Shown in pieces: positions 9,526 to 18,123 of a stretch of 64,000 bases of DNA (its first letter is position 1; every line of letters begins with the position of its first letter). The position numbers and the translations under genes are program-made. The notes under the pieces are model-generated. The model did not search any database. It was not told the DNA's origin and saw only the letters and a list, made by a program, of their open reading frames with translations. The DNA is taken from NCBI RefSeq assembly GCF_011421635.1, contig NZ_WTLI01000004.1, positions 62,001 to 126,000 of the forward strand, in the 5' to 3' direction. Source of the stretch: Paenibacillus turpanensis (lineage in GTDB: Bacteria > Bacillota > Bacilli > Paenibacillales > YIM-B00363).

Positions 9526-9592
9526 AAAGCCGCCGATCGCAAGTGAACTGCACTCCCTGTGCAGTTCACCGCAGCGACGGCGGCTTTTTTTG
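9526..9592. terminator. Large two-tier terminator between convergent genes
   Basis: An inner perfect 11-bp inverted repeat (GTGAACTGCAC at 9543-9553 and its complement at 9559-9569) is nested in an outer AAAGCCGCCG/CGGCGGCTTT stem. A T-run on the plus strand and an A-run before the stem suit termination from both sides, serving the oxidoreductase gene and the convergent peptidase gene at 9629. Confidence 0.85.
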
Positions 9593-9628
9593 TAGATAAG
9601 TAGAATTAGGGCTATTTAACCTACTCTA

Positions 9629-10462
9629 TTAATTTACCGTAGTCAGATGGAAATGGTCGGCATGATCCGCACGAACTTTAATCTTGGCGCTGGTCAAGCC
9701 ATGGTTTTTGTAGAACAATACTTCCTTCACGTTCGGATTGGCCACCGCAAGCTCCAAGAACTTCTTCTCTTGCGCTGCAGTCATCGCTGTCGTTCCGAAT
9801 TTATTGCGGACATCGACCGATTTGCCATCCATATGAGTCGCATGCTCTGGTGTATCGTAGCCATCCATCAGACTGGCATCGTTAATCTCCAGCTTTTTGC
9901 TGTACGCGCTGTAGAAGCTCTTCGCAATGCTGTCCAGCGTCGACTTCGTCGAAGTCGTGACCCAGCTGTGGTCCAGCTTATAAGCAGCATCGGCCGCCAG
10001 ACCCGCCTTCGTATCGTTGTAGTTAATATAGTACGAGGTGTTCGCGATCCGGACCCACCCCTTCGGAGAAACTCCCATCGAAGCATGCATAGCGTTGCGC
10101 GATGCGGCGCCGTAGATTCCATCCGCCGTCAGGCCCTTCGCTTTTTGGAACACGATCAAATTATCTTTGGTTGCTTGGTCAAAATAGTTCGATGTGCTTG
10201 TTATCGCTTGAACGCCAGTAAATAAGCTAGGATTATAGGAACGCCATTTTTTCAAGTTTTCCTTCAACACGCCGATCTGGGCATGCGTTTGTCCGAGAGA
10301 GTACGTGCTTTGAAAATTGGTGCCCCATTTGGAATTTAACGCACTGGTTCCAACCGCTGCAATTCCATTCGTTCCATACTGGGCGAAGGCACTCGTGGAC
10401 AAGGCAGCCATCATAACACCTGTGAGGACAAACGACGCAAACACCTTTTTCCGCATTTTCAT
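9629..10462 (-). CDS. Secreted peptidoglycan-binding LAS-type metallopeptidase
   Basis: A 277-residue exported protein. The signal peptide ends at about A-F-A-Q. A peptidoglycan-binding domain 1 follows (F-D-Q-A-T-K-D-N-L-I-V-F-Q-K-A then G-L-T-A-D-G-I-Y-G). The C-terminal part holds H-M-D-G-K-S-V-D-V and H-A-D-H-F-H, the zinc-binding HxxGxxxD and HxH motifs of LAS peptidases (M15/M74 families), which cut peptide bonds in peptidoglycan. Carboxypeptidase and endopeptidase specificity cannot be separated here. The frame runs to 10480, but the first ATG overlaps GGAGGT at 10473-10478; the ATG at 10462 follows that site by 10 bases and starts a better signal peptide. It probably works in wall turnover. 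Confidence 0.78.
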   Translation of the reverse strand: MKMRKKVFASFVLTGVMMAALSTSAFAQYGTNGIAAVGTSALNSKWGTNFQSTYSLGQTHAQIGVLKENLKKWRSYNPSLFTGVQAITSTSNYFDQATKDNLIVFQKAKGLTADGIYGAASRNAMHASMGVSPKGWVRIANTSYYINYNDTKAGLAADAAYKLDHSWVTTSTKSTLDSIAKSFYSAYSKKLEINDASLMDGYDTPEHATHMDGKSVDVRNKFGTTAMTAAQEKKFLELAVANPNVKEVLFYKNHGLTSAKIKVRADHADHFHLTTVN

Positions 10463-10645
10463 CTTTTCACATACCTCCATTTATTGGTTTTTCTGTAACT
10501 CTTGTTGTTATTGTTATTCTATCATACAAATTGATAGATTGATGTAACCAGATATTTAAGAGATTGTTAAAAAATATCGTTTCAAATGACAGCCCGATTA
10601 CAAGATTACTAGACTTCACTCGTGCAAAGCCGCCGCGCAAAGCGC

Positions 10646-10670
10646 AAAAATGACCGCAGCGAGGCTGCGG
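10646..10670 (-). terminator. Intrinsic terminator of the second SLH gene
   Basis: A perfect 7-bp stem CCGCAGC/GCTGCGG at 10654-10670 with a 3-base loop is followed on the minus strand by TCATTTTT. It sits 30 bases after the stop at 10700. Confidence 0.75.
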
Positions 10671-10699
10671 CCTGTTCTACCAAAATGAGTGTTAACCTA

Positions 10700-12472
10700 C
10701 TAGTCTATGAATTGAATTCGTGTCCACGGACTTACATTCCCCGCCGCATCAACAGCGAAAGCGTAAAATGTACCGTAATCAAGCACTCTCTCGAAAGACG
10801 CATTCGGGGATAAAATCTCCTGCTTCACAAACGCGTGCTCCTCAAGCTGCAGCTGCGTGACCTGCGCCGGTGGATCGATAAATCCGAAATCGGTTGTCAC
10901 ATAGATCTTCCCTACTTCATTGCTGGAGAAGGAATACGTCGTCCCCGTAACCGATACTGCCGTCAACGTCGGGGCCACTTCATCAACAGGCGGAAGAGCG
11001 TCGATAGGCGGCTCAACCACAATGACTTCTTCCTGACTGGAGCCGCTGCTTACGCTATTAAAAGGCACTTCGACGGTATCACTCAACTCGCCGTACTTTG
11101 CCGTGATCTTATAGGTTTTGCCGCTCATACCGGTAAACTTCAGCGCAGCGGTATCAAAGGAAGAGCCGTCATCCGTCGGGTAGCTCCACTCAACCTGTTC
11201 TGCTTTCCCTGCCGAAATGTCTTGTCCGTACACATTCATCACTTTTAAGGTCAGCGCAATCGAATCCCCCGCATGCACAACAAAGCTGGATGGCGTCGCT
11301 ACATCGATCGATACCGGAGTGGTTCCTGCATCCGATACAAACTCAGCCATAACCGAATCTTTATAGGAGATCACATACGTCTTTGCCGGACTGAGCTTGG
11401 CCACTCGAAGTGTAACCGTCGAGGTAGAGGGGCTTAGGCTGAGAAGAGTAAAGGCTACACGCTCTTCTGTACCTTTTACCTTCATTGCGTAATCCTTGAG
11501 AAGCCCGGTAGGCTTTATCCCTTGGAAAGCAACCTTTACCGTCTCCGCGTCGACGAAAGACGCGGTCATTTCTGCAGGAGCGGTTGTGAATTCCACGGTC
11601 CGCTCATCATAAGTAACTTGGTAAGTTGTTCCCGGTTCCAGCTTTGCTTCTACTGTATAGCTTTTGTTAGAGGCGTCAGGATTGATTGTAGAGATGTCAA
11701 CACTTTCGCCCGTCGCCTTAACTGTAACTTCCATATCGGTCGCTTTCAAATCTTCAAGTGCTTTGCTGAAATGTACATTGAAGCTTGTACCGTTTACAGC
11801 TCCCGCATCTGTGATCATTGCCTTACCAATAGCCTCTTTCACACCTAGGAATTTCGAAGCAACCAAAGCCACCTGCTGACGCTCTGCATTCCCTTGCGGA
11901 TTGAACGAGTTACCCGGATTGCCGCTAATGAGTCCTAATTCAACAACATATGCTACCGAATCTTTGGCATAATCCGCAATCGCACCTGCATCCGCAAATG
12001 ATAAATTCTGCTTCCCCTTCGCCGCTTCCATATCGGCTCCTAATGCGCGAGTGAACAACACGGCCATGTCTTGGCGCGAAAGACTGGAGCCCGCACCAAA
12101 CGTTCCGTCCCCCATCCCGCTGATCAGACCTGCTTTTGCCGCCGCTTCAACGAATTTATACGAATAATGTGAGGAAGGGACGTCCGAGAAGGTAGCTTCT
12201 GCAGGGGCCGAGGTAACATCGAGATCCAGCGTTTTCGCTAAAATAATGGCGAAATCGGCACGTTTAATTTGGCCAGCCGGATCAAACCTGCCATCGCCTA
12301 CGCCGTTAATAATGCCTTTTTCCACTAAGGACTGAACCGCATCTTTCGCATAGGAATTCTTTATGTCACTGAACTGTACCGCGGATGCACTCGCCCCCAT
12401 TGGCGAAGCCAGCGTCGTTAGAAGCAAGCTGCTTAGCAGGAGCCCCATCTTCGTTTGAATCGGCTTTCTCAT
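10700..12472 (-). CDS. SLH-domain surface protein with Ig-like/bacterial adhesin-type repeats
   Basis: A 590-residue exported protein. Signal peptide of about 30 residues, then three SLH domains over roughly residues 32-210 that would tie it to secondary wall polymers. The rest is beta-rich: a segment with V-E-F-T-T-A-P (a typical end of Ig/fibronectin-like modules), further modules with D-A-E-T-V-K-V-A-F and V-D-V-A-T-P-S-S-F, an acidic Pro-rich linker, and a C-terminal module. No catalytic motif was recognised, so a structural S-layer or adhesive role is likely. The start chosen is the ATG at 12472, 8 bases after AAGGGGAT; the frame is open to 12505 without a ribosome site. It is the second SLH protein in the window, after 1734-4556, with different C-terminal parts. 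Confidence 0.8.
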   Translation of the reverse strand: MRKPIQTKMGLLLSSLLLTTLASPMGASASAVQFSDIKNSYAKDAVQSLVEKGIINGVGDGRFDPAGQIKRADFAIILAKTLDLDVTSAPAEATFSDVPSSHYSYKFVEAAAKAGLISGMGDGTFGAGSSLSRQDMAVLFTRALGADMEAAKGKQNLSFADAGAIADYAKDSVAYVVELGLISGNPGNSFNPQGNAERQQVALVASKFLGVKEAIGKAMITDAGAVNGTSFNVHFSKALEDLKATDMEVTVKATGESVDISTINPDASNKSYTVEAKLEPGTTYQVTYDERTVEFTTAPAEMTASFVDAETVKVAFQGIKPTGLLKDYAMKVKGTEERVAFTLLSLSPSTSTVTLRVAKLSPAKTYVISYKDSVMAEFVSDAGTTPVSIDVATPSSFVVHAGDSIALTLKVMNVYGQDISAGKAEQVEWSYPTDDGSSFDTAALKFTGMSGKTYKITAKYGELSDTVEVPFNSVSSGSSQEEVIVVEPPIDALPPVDEVAPTLTAVSVTGTTYSFSSNEVGKIYVTTDFGFIDPPAQVTQLQLEEHAFVKQEILSPNASFERVLDYGTFYAFAVDAAGNVSPWTRIQFID

Positions 12473-12719
12473 GATGTCTATCCCCTTTTGAAAGAATAGA
12501 GTCATTATACCAGCGAAGGAACACCTTGGAAACGAAAACTCCTATATGATTGCTCGTCCACTTTTTACCACAAGAGTTTTTAGAAATAAGTTTCCACTTT
12601 ATTACATGTCCAAACCTTCATTTTCCTCCCCTTTGGAAAATGTATACAACCGTTTGCGGTGTGGAGTAAATCCTTCCCCTCGGTGGGATATTACCCCTAG
12701 TTCCCTGTAAGGAGGTCAT

Positions 12720-13505
12720 TTGAAATTGACAGGCACACGTAACCGGGTTCTAGCCGTGCTGCTATCGCTGCTGGCGATGTTCAGCATGTCCACGGGGGTC
12801 CATGCGGATCAGCCGTTCCATTTTGGCTTTAAAAAGAGCAAAAACGGGCAGCCGGCATCGATCGACCAAGAAGGCTTCAAGGCAATTTTGGAGAAAAACG
12901 GCGCGATTTTTACGGGAGATCCAAACAAAAAAGAGCTTTTTCTTACCTTTGATAACGGGTACGAAAATGGCTACACCGCCAAGGTTCTCGATACGTTAAA
13001 GGAAAAAAAGGTTCCCGCTCTCTTTTTTGTTACGGGGCACTATATCGAAGACCAGCCGGAGCTGCTCAAGCGAATGGTCAATGAGGGACATATCATCGGT
13101 AACCATTCTTGGAGTCATCCGGACATGACTCGGATTTCCGATGAGAAGGTCCGTACGGAGCTGGAGAAGGTGAAATCCGAGGTAACAGCTGTTACCGGAC
13201 AGCAGGAAATGCGGTATCTTCGCCCGCCGCGCGGAATTTTCAGTGACCGCACTCTCGCGGTAAGCCATCAGGCGGGTTATACCAATGTGTTCTGGTCGGT
13301 CGCCTATAAAGACTGGGATGTAAAAGATCAGAAGGGCTGGAAATACGCCTTTGATAAAGTAACCGCGCAGCTCCACCCCGGGGCCATTATCTTGCTCCAT
13401 TCCGTGTCCAAAGACAACGCGGAAGCTCTCGGCAAAATCATTGACGAGGCAAGGAAGCAGGGTTATGAATTTAAAAGCTTGGATGAACTAACAAAGAAAC
13501 CGTAA
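12720..13505 (+). CDS. pdaA: PdaA-like N-acetylmuramic acid deacetylase (delta-lactam biosynthesis)
   Basis: A 261-residue polysaccharide deacetylase with a signal peptide. It carries the PdaA signature T-F-D-N-G-Y-E-N-G-Y (metal-binding Asp, with Asn in place of the second Asp of chitin-type deacetylases), the H-S-W-S-H-P metal-binding motif, R-P-P-R-G, and the late L-L-H-S motif. In Bacillus, PdaA removes acetyl groups from muramic acid in spore cortex as the first step to muramic delta-lactam, needed for germination. Start is a TTG directly after a strong AAGGAGGT at 12709-12716. It is monocistronic, with a long stem-loop terminator at 13542-13604. The paralogue PdaC/PgdA would carry other N-terminal domains, which are absent. 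Confidence 0.88.
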   Translation: MKLTGTRNRVLAVLLSLLAMFSMSTGVHADQPFHFGFKKSKNGQPASIDQEGFKAILEKNGAIFTGDPNKKELFLTFDNGYENGYTAKVLDTLKEKKVPALFFVTGHYIEDQPELLKRMVNEGHIIGNHSWSHPDMTRISDEKVRTELEKVKSEVTAVTGQQEMRYLRPPRGIFSDRTLAVSHQAGYTNVFWSVAYKDWDVKDQKGWKYAFDKVTAQLHPGAIILLHSVSKDNAEALGKIIDEARKQGYEFKSLDELTKKP

Positions 13506-13541
13506 CGAAAAGCACACTTATCTCTGTAAAGGTTTCTTCCT

Positions 13542-13604
13542 CCCCTCACGGGCCAACGGCACCGATACGGCCATTTGTACGGCGCCCGTGAAGGGGTTCT
13601 TTTC
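13542..13604 (+). terminator. Long stem-loop terminator after pdaA
   Basis: CCCCTCACGGGC at 13542-13553 pairs with GCCCGTGAAGGGG at 13584-13596 with a 30-base partly paired loop, then TTCTTTTC. The arms are far apart, so efficiency is uncertain. Confidence 0.6.
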
Positions 13605-13608
13605 ATGA

Positions 13609-14811
13609 TCAAGAAACATTCGAAATTGACGATACCTTGTTGAACTCCAAGACAAATTCCGTCTCCCCAGCTTTCGAACGAAACGATAACTCTCCATGAT
13701 TTTTCTCCATGATCTGACGGCAAATCGAAAGCCCGAGTCCGGTACCGTGCTGCTTGCCGGTAACAAAAGGCTCAAAGATCGAGTCGCGAATATGATCAGG
13801 GATTCCCGGGCCATTATCCTTCACGGAAACGCAGTAGTTTTGCCCTTCCGATTGAATGGAAATCGATATCCTTTTGTCAGGCGAAGTTACGTCCGAAAAT
13901 GCCTCAATGCTGTTGTTAATCAGATTGGTCAACACCTGCTGAATCGCGATTCGTTGGACAGTAACTGTATATTCTTGGTCAATATCCTGCAATAGCTCTA
14001 TATTATCCGCATTCAACCTTGGCCACGTCAGATTTACGACAGTGGTGATCAGCTCCTGCAGAGAGCAGGGGAGTAGAGGCTCTTCCAATATGTTGTTTTT
14101 AGAAAAACTTAGGATCCCTGTAATTTGGCTGTACAGCCCCTTAAACTCACTCTCCATTACATCAATATATCCCTCCACCTGATACAAAGCATCCTCAGGA
14201 AGCTTCTTGCGAATCAGCTTTAGAAAGCCCTCGATTGCAAATAACGGGTTGCGGATCTCATGGGCCATGCTCGCTGCCATTTTCCCTAGCAAATTAAGAC
14301 GATCGCCGTGCAGCTGATGGATGGTTTGATCCTTATGATTCAGCTGCGTTTCGAAATATGCCCAATAGAGCGCACTTACCCTTTTTTGCATTTCGTCAAT
14401 CCGCTCATGAACAGATGGAAACGTTTCGTAAACCTCGAGCAAAGACACTTGAAATTGATCGGTCTGGATCCACTCTTTCGAGCAGGCGACAAACGACCGT
14501 CTCCAGATATGGAAACTGCGGATAATTTGATCTATTCTCGTGCCTCGTTTGGCATGGTATTCTCCAATTCTAGGCAAGAAGTCGTAAAGCTCACAGTTTT
14601 CCAGCGGGGTTTCGATCTCCGCAATTAACGAGTAAACGACTTCGCCATTTCTTCGGAGCTGCACCAAATCAAAAAAGCCGGGAAATTCATCATTAAAGGT
14701 TTGCAGCCACATATCGATAATCCGATCCCTATACTCATCCGTAAATCTTGTAAACCACACATCGATCCCTGCTTTCAAACCGTAGTGACAGAATTTGTCT
14801 CTTCCTTTCAT
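13609..14811 (-). CDS. Soluble sensor histidine kinase (sporulation-kinase-like)
   Basis: A 400-residue kinase with no transmembrane segment. The N-terminal 170 residues are helical and unlike PAS or GAF; they resemble the HisK_N sensory region of some spore-forming bacteria (inference). The transmitter has the H-box M-A-H-E-I-R-N-P-L, the N-box N-L-I-N-N-S-I-E-A, G1 D-N-G-P-G-I and G2 G-T-G-L-G-L. This arrangement resembles cytoplasmic kinases that feed the Spo0A phosphorelay in Bacillus (KinA/KinE type), a role suggested by the neighbouring pdaA but not shown. No response regulator is adjacent, so it is an orphan kinase. The start is uncertain: the frame is open to 14853, no good ribosome site is visible, and the ATG at 14811 or a downstream GTG are alternatives. 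Confidence 0.78.
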   Translation of the reverse strand: MKGRDKFCHYGLKAGIDVWFTRFTDEYRDRIIDMWLQTFNDEFPGFFDLVQLRRNGEVVYSLIAEIETPLENCELYDFLPRIGEYHAKRGTRIDQIIRSFHIWRRSFVACSKEWIQTDQFQVSLLEVYETFPSVHERIDEMQKRVSALYWAYFETQLNHKDQTIHQLHGDRLNLLGKMAASMAHEIRNPLFAIEGFLKLIRKKLPEDALYQVEGYIDVMESEFKGLYSQITGILSFSKNNILEEPLLPCSLQELITTVVNLTWPRLNADNIELLQDIDQEYTVTVQRIAIQQVLTNLINNSIEAFSDVTSPDKRISISIQSEGQNYCVSVKDNGPGIPDHIRDSIFEPFVTGKQHGTGLGLSICRQIMEKNHGELSFRSKAGETEFVLEFNKVSSISNVS

Positions 14812-14879
14812 CCTAGTACAATGAGGGCGAAGAAGGAAGGGAAAAAACGTCATTTGTTCAAAACGATAACATTAGGCAG

Positions 14880-14910
14880 TAAAAAAGACGCCTCCGTGAA
14901 GAGACGTCTT
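14880..14910 (-). terminator. Intrinsic terminator of azoR
   Basis: On the minus strand AAGACGTCTC pairs with GAGGCGTCTT (one G-T pair) over a 6-base loop and is followed by TTTTTTAC, shortly after the azoR stop. Confidence 0.85.
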
Positions 14911-14925
14911 GATTTGCAATTCGCC

Positions 14926-15558
14926 TTACAGCGCTTTTGCAGCCTGCTTTGCTTTTTCGATTGCAGCTTGTTTGATTTCATTTGCTTTGTCCGGTGTGTA
15001 AGCCATACCTTCAACGATTACCGAATCAAGCAGCTCCAGGCCGATAAAGCCAAGTGCAGCTTTCAGGTAGCTGTCGCCGAATTCGCCGGATTGCGGGCCG
15101 TTCGGGTACAAGCCGCCGCGCGCCTGTACGTGCACGGCTTTCTTGCCTTTCATCAAGCCAACCGGACCCTCAGCAGTATACTTAAAGGTTTTGCCGGCAA
15201 CGAGGATGGTATCGATGTAAGCCTTCATCATTGGCGGGATCGTCAGGTTCCACATTGGCGTTACAAATACAAATTTGTCTGCGCCAACGAACTGATCCGT
15301 CAGTTGGTTGATAGCTCCAACCTTCTGCTGCTGTGCCGGAGTAAGGGAGTCAAAGGATTGGCCCCCGCGAAGCGCTTCCCATGCCGTTAAAACATCACGG
15401 TCGATCAAAGGAACGGTCATGCTGTACAGATCAAGCTCAACCACTTCATCGCTAGGGTTAAGGGAGCGATATTCTTGAATTAACGCTTGGCCAACGGACA
15501 AGCTGAACGATTTTTCCACAGTGCCCGGGTTTGCAGTAATGTACAAAACTTTTGCCAT
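14926..15558 (-). CDS. azoR: FMN-dependent NADH-azoreductase
   Basis: A 210-residue flavodoxin-fold quinone/azo reductase. Evidence is the N-terminal A-K-V-L-Y-I-T-A-N-P FMN-phosphate strand-loop, P-M-W-N-L-T-I-P-P-M-M-K-A-Y-I-D around the isoalloxazine, and full-length agreement with AzoR/AzoJ. Enzymes of this family use NADH to reduce quinones and azo dyes by two electrons and help against thiol and electrophile stress. ATG start with AAGGAGTG at good spacing. The gene stands alone with its own terminator; nothing in the context suggests a particular substrate. Confidence 0.92.
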   Translation of the reverse strand: MAKVLYITANPGTVEKSFSLSVGQALIQEYRSLNPSDEVVELDLYSMTVPLIDRDVLTAWEALRGGQSFDSLTPAQQQKVGAINQLTDQFVGADKFVFVTPMWNLTIPPMMKAYIDTILVAGKTFKYTAEGPVGLMKGKKAVHVQARGGLYPNGPQSGEFGDSYLKAALGFIGLELLDSVIVEGMAYTPDKANEIKQAAIEKAKQAAKAL

Positions 15559-15781
15559 GATTAAAACACTCCTTCAAACTGATTTTTAATTAGCAGCTAT
15601 TATTTTCTTTTTCATTATAACCGAACCAAAAGAAAAAGTGAACTTTTTTCGAGTCGTATACTGAAAGTAAGTTAATTGATTTTTGCGGTTCGGCAGTTGA
15701 CAGGGCGGCGTCGTAGTTTCCCAAAATACTATCCCACCGAAGCATGCCCTTCATCCAAATGATTTTCCTTCTGGGAACATG

Positions 15782-15810
15782 AAAAAACATCCGTTGCCTT
15801 AACGGATGTT
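15782..15810 (-). terminator. Intrinsic terminator of add
   Basis: A perfect 10-bp inverted repeat, AACATCCGTT/AACGGATGTT (15786-15810), with a 5-base loop is followed on the minus strand by TTTTTT. It lies about 40 bases after the add stop. Confidence 0.9.
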
Positions 15811-15851
15811 CGTTTCTTCCAACGGGTCGTTCTGTTACGTTAGATGCCCGC

Positions 15852-16892
15852 CTAAACCGTAAGGCCAAGACACTTCACCTGTTCGCGAAACTTTCGCTTC
15901 AGCTGGATTTTATCTGAGTCGTCCAAAAACGCTGCATCCAGTCCATTCCATGCAATCATAGCCAGCTCCTGTATAGAAAACCCGAACCTCTCGCATAATA
16001 TGCCATATTCCTTCGTAATATTGGTCCCGGATACACCCGGATTATCCGTGTTGACCGTCACCTTAATGCCTTTATCAAAATAGTCACGAATCGGGTAACG
16101 ATCCCAATCGGGAACGGATTTGGTTTGAAGGTTGCTGATCGGGCACATCTCCAGCGGAACCTGCCGCTCGATAACTCGGTTCATCAGGGCGGGATTTTCG
16201 TGCAGCCGCACGCCATGCCCAATGCGCGAAGCACCCAAGCCATGAAGCGCTTCATCGATATGATCAGCCCCGCCCGCTTCTCCGGCATGGATCGTGACAT
16301 GGAGCCCTTTGCGGCCGCAGCGAGCGAACACCTCGCGAAATAGGTGCGGAGGATAGGCGGCTTCATCGCCGGCCAAATCGACGGCAGCGAGTCCCAGACC
16401 GGCAAACTGTGAGGCGGCTTCCACGACTTCGATATTTTCCTTCGTCGAATGATTTCGCATGCAGATGGCGATCGCACGGGAAACGACGCCGAATTCCCTC
16501 TCTCCCCGTTGGAGCCCATTCAGAACATGCTGTATCGCCGCTTCCGCGCTTAGTCCCTGCTCCCGATGCAGCTGAGGGGCGAACCGAACCTCAATATACC
16601 CGCAATTATGTTCCGCCGACTGTTCGACAATTTCGTAAGCCGCCCGCTCCAACGCTTCTTCTGTTTGCAGAAACTTCGTTGTAAAATGAAACTTACTTAA
16701 GTATTCGCTTAAGCTTCGACAGTCCTCACCTACTTGGACATAAGGGGCCAGCTCCTCCAGCGTATTCACAGGAAGCGGCAGACCTTGCTGAGCGGCCAAG
16801 TCTAAAATGGTCTCTGTCCTCAGACTTCCGTCCAAATGAAGATGGAGATCTACCTTCGGAAGCTTACGAAGCAGTTCAGCCTGTTCAACCAT
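15852..16892 (-). CDS. add: Adenosine deaminase
   Basis: A 346-residue TIM-barrel metal-dependent hydrolase that turns adenosine into inosine in purine salvage. Zinc and catalytic residues are all present: H-L-H-L-D-G near residue 17, H-A-G-E-A-G (zinc His and proton-donor Glu), R-I-G-H-G-V (catalytic His), and V-N-T-D-N-P (Asp ligands, here T-D-N rather than T-D-D). The T-D-N variant occurs in several adenosine deaminase-like proteins, including adenine deaminase-type members, so adenine or modified adenosine remain possible substrates. Start is the ATG at 16892, 7 bases after GGAGGGG; the frame extends to 16946 without support. A TTGACA box lies upstream at 16961-16966. Confidence 0.87.
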   Translation of the reverse strand: MVEQAELLRKLPKVDLHLHLDGSLRTETILDLAAQQGLPLPVNTLEELAPYVQVGEDCRSLSEYLSKFHFTTKFLQTEEALERAAYEIVEQSAEHNCGYIEVRFAPQLHREQGLSAEAAIQHVLNGLQRGEREFGVVSRAIAICMRNHSTKENIEVVEAASQFAGLGLAAVDLAGDEAAYPPHLFREVFARCGRKGLHVTIHAGEAGGADHIDEALHGLGASRIGHGVRLHENPALMNRVIERQVPLEMCPISNLQTKSVPDWDRYPIRDYFDKGIKVTVNTDNPGVSGTNITKEYGILCERFGFSIQELAMIAWNGLDAAFLDDSDKIQLKRKFREQVKCLGLTV

Positions 16893-16937
16893 TGCAACCC
16901 CTCCATTTTCACCTTGTTTACAGTTATATTTTGAACA

Positions 16938-16966
16938 CACTATCATTGATGGTATTTCTGTGTCAA
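16938..16966 (-). promoter_or_regulatory. Candidate promoter of add
   Basis: On the minus strand a perfect -35 TTGACA (16966-16961) is followed after 17 bases by ATAGTG, or after 18 by TAGTGT. The -35 is convincing, the -10 is weak. Confidence 0.4.
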
Positions 16967-17071
16967 TATACTTTACTTATCTTTTTATAATATATGTATT
17001 CATTTGTGATTTGGTTAAGTTGTAGGTTAAAAATTGTTACAAATACATAACACAATATGCGCTTCGGCAAT

Positions 17072-17101
17072 AAAAAAAACCGGCCTGATTCCCAGACCGG
17101 T
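17072..17101 (-). terminator. Intrinsic terminator of the lipoprotein gene
   Basis: On the minus strand ACCGGTCT pairs with AGGCCGGT over a GGGAATC loop, followed by eight T. It is about 45 bases after the stop at 17147. Confidence 0.85.
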
Positions 17102-17146
17102 AACAATAGCACGCAAAATCGCCTACTGCTTTTTAACAACAACATT

Positions 17147-17962
17147 TCATCTTGCCTGCATACGAAGCTCGTCAAAGGCATTTTTTCCGTCATTGCCGCC
17201 TCGTGAGCCTTGCGCGGCCTGTACCGTCCCTTGAACGACGTATGCGCCGACCACATCATCCAGTGTATAATCACCGGGAATTGTCCCCTCGTAAAAGGCT
17301 CGCAGTGTGGTATCGTTAACGGTTTCCACACGCGACGAGCCAGCCGAGGGAATGGTGCTGCCCTGCTTCGCTTCAGGAAAATAAATACGCAAGCCGCTCG
17401 AATTCTGGATCACATCATCCGATGTCAACGCCTCATCAAACTCAAACAGATAAGAATTGCCATCCCGGGTTACGCGAACTAGATCCGGGTTTTCCGTCTT
17501 ACCCTGATTGCTAATTGGCTTCGACTGATTGATGTTCATCGGATGCTCTGCGCTCGTGTTATTCGAATTGGAATTCACGACCTTAGAATCGACATACCCT
17601 CTGGCGAAATCTTCAGGATTTAATTGTCCCGGGAATAGTACGGTTACTGTTTTATCGCCTTCCTTATCGTTTGGTGGAAGCACATTCGTCGACCCGTCGA
17701 TGACGTCCCCGCCACTCAGCGGTACTAGGTGAAAATTTGATCGGTCTCCTCCATTGAGATAAGCGGATTGATCAAAGGTGAAATCCACCGCAGTTGTCGG
17801 CTCGTTGGAGCTGGTTGACGGGCCGGCCCGGAAATTTCCAACCTCCATTAGATCGGGAGCCTCTGTACTTTTCGTAGAGCCTTGGAACATGCAGCCTGCT
17901 AAGAGGAACAAAAGAAGCGAACCCATCACGCCTTTTTTCACATCTCTCAAAGTGATTCTCAT
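17147..17962 (-). CDS. Lipoprotein of unknown function with two copies of one domain
   Basis: A 271-residue protein with a lipoprotein signal: hydrophobic S-L-L-L-F-L followed by the lipobox L-A-G-C (Cys at 24), so it should be lipid-anchored outside the membrane. The mature part contains two related segments. The first opens with P-D-L-M-E-V-G-N-F, the second with P-D-L-V-R-V-T-R-D-G. Both then show a beta-rich F-x-F-D-x-(A/S) stretch, an F-P or Y-F-P strand, and a closing P-x-D-(F/Y) segment ending G-Y-V or A-Y-V-V. This looks like an internal duplication of a beta-sandwich of about 115 residues. No enzyme motif is seen. It is monocistronic. Start ATG at 17962 precedes a standard signal peptide. 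Confidence 0.68.
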   Translation of the reverse strand: MRITLRDVKKGVMGSLLLFLLAGCMFQGSTKSTEAPDLMEVGNFRAGPSTSSNEPTTAVDFTFDQSAYLNGGDRSNFHLVPLSGGDVIDGSTNVLPPNDKEGDKTVTVLFPGQLNPEDFARGYVDSKVVNSNSNNTSAEHPMNINQSKPISNQGKTENPDLVRVTRDGNSYLFEFDEALTSDDVIQNSSGLRIYFPEAKQGSTIPSAGSSRVETVNDTTLRAFYEGTIPGDYTLDDVVGAYVVQGTVQAAQGSRGGNDGKNAFDELRMQAR

Positions 17963-18084
17963 GATGCTATCAGCCTCCCTGTGATCAGTTGCGAGAAAGC
18001 AGAAATCTCCTTTCCTCTCAACATAATATAAAAGAGAGATATGAAATGCGTATGAATTTTGGCGAATTAATGGTTCCGACTATA

Positions 18085-18117
18085 CAAAAAAGGCATTCGC
18101 TCGACGAACGAATGCCT
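18085..18117 (-). terminator. Intrinsic terminator of the racemase gene
   Basis: AGGCATTCG at 18091-18099 pairs with CGAATGCCT at 18109-18117; the minus strand continues with TTTTTTG. It starts 7 bases after the racemase stop. Confidence 0.9.
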
Positions 18118-18123
18118 CCCTCA

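Noticed and set aside
15590..15868. A 92-codon open frame on the minus strand after add
   Set aside because: It has no ribosome site, overlaps the add stop and contains the add terminator at 15782-15810; its composition is not protein-like.
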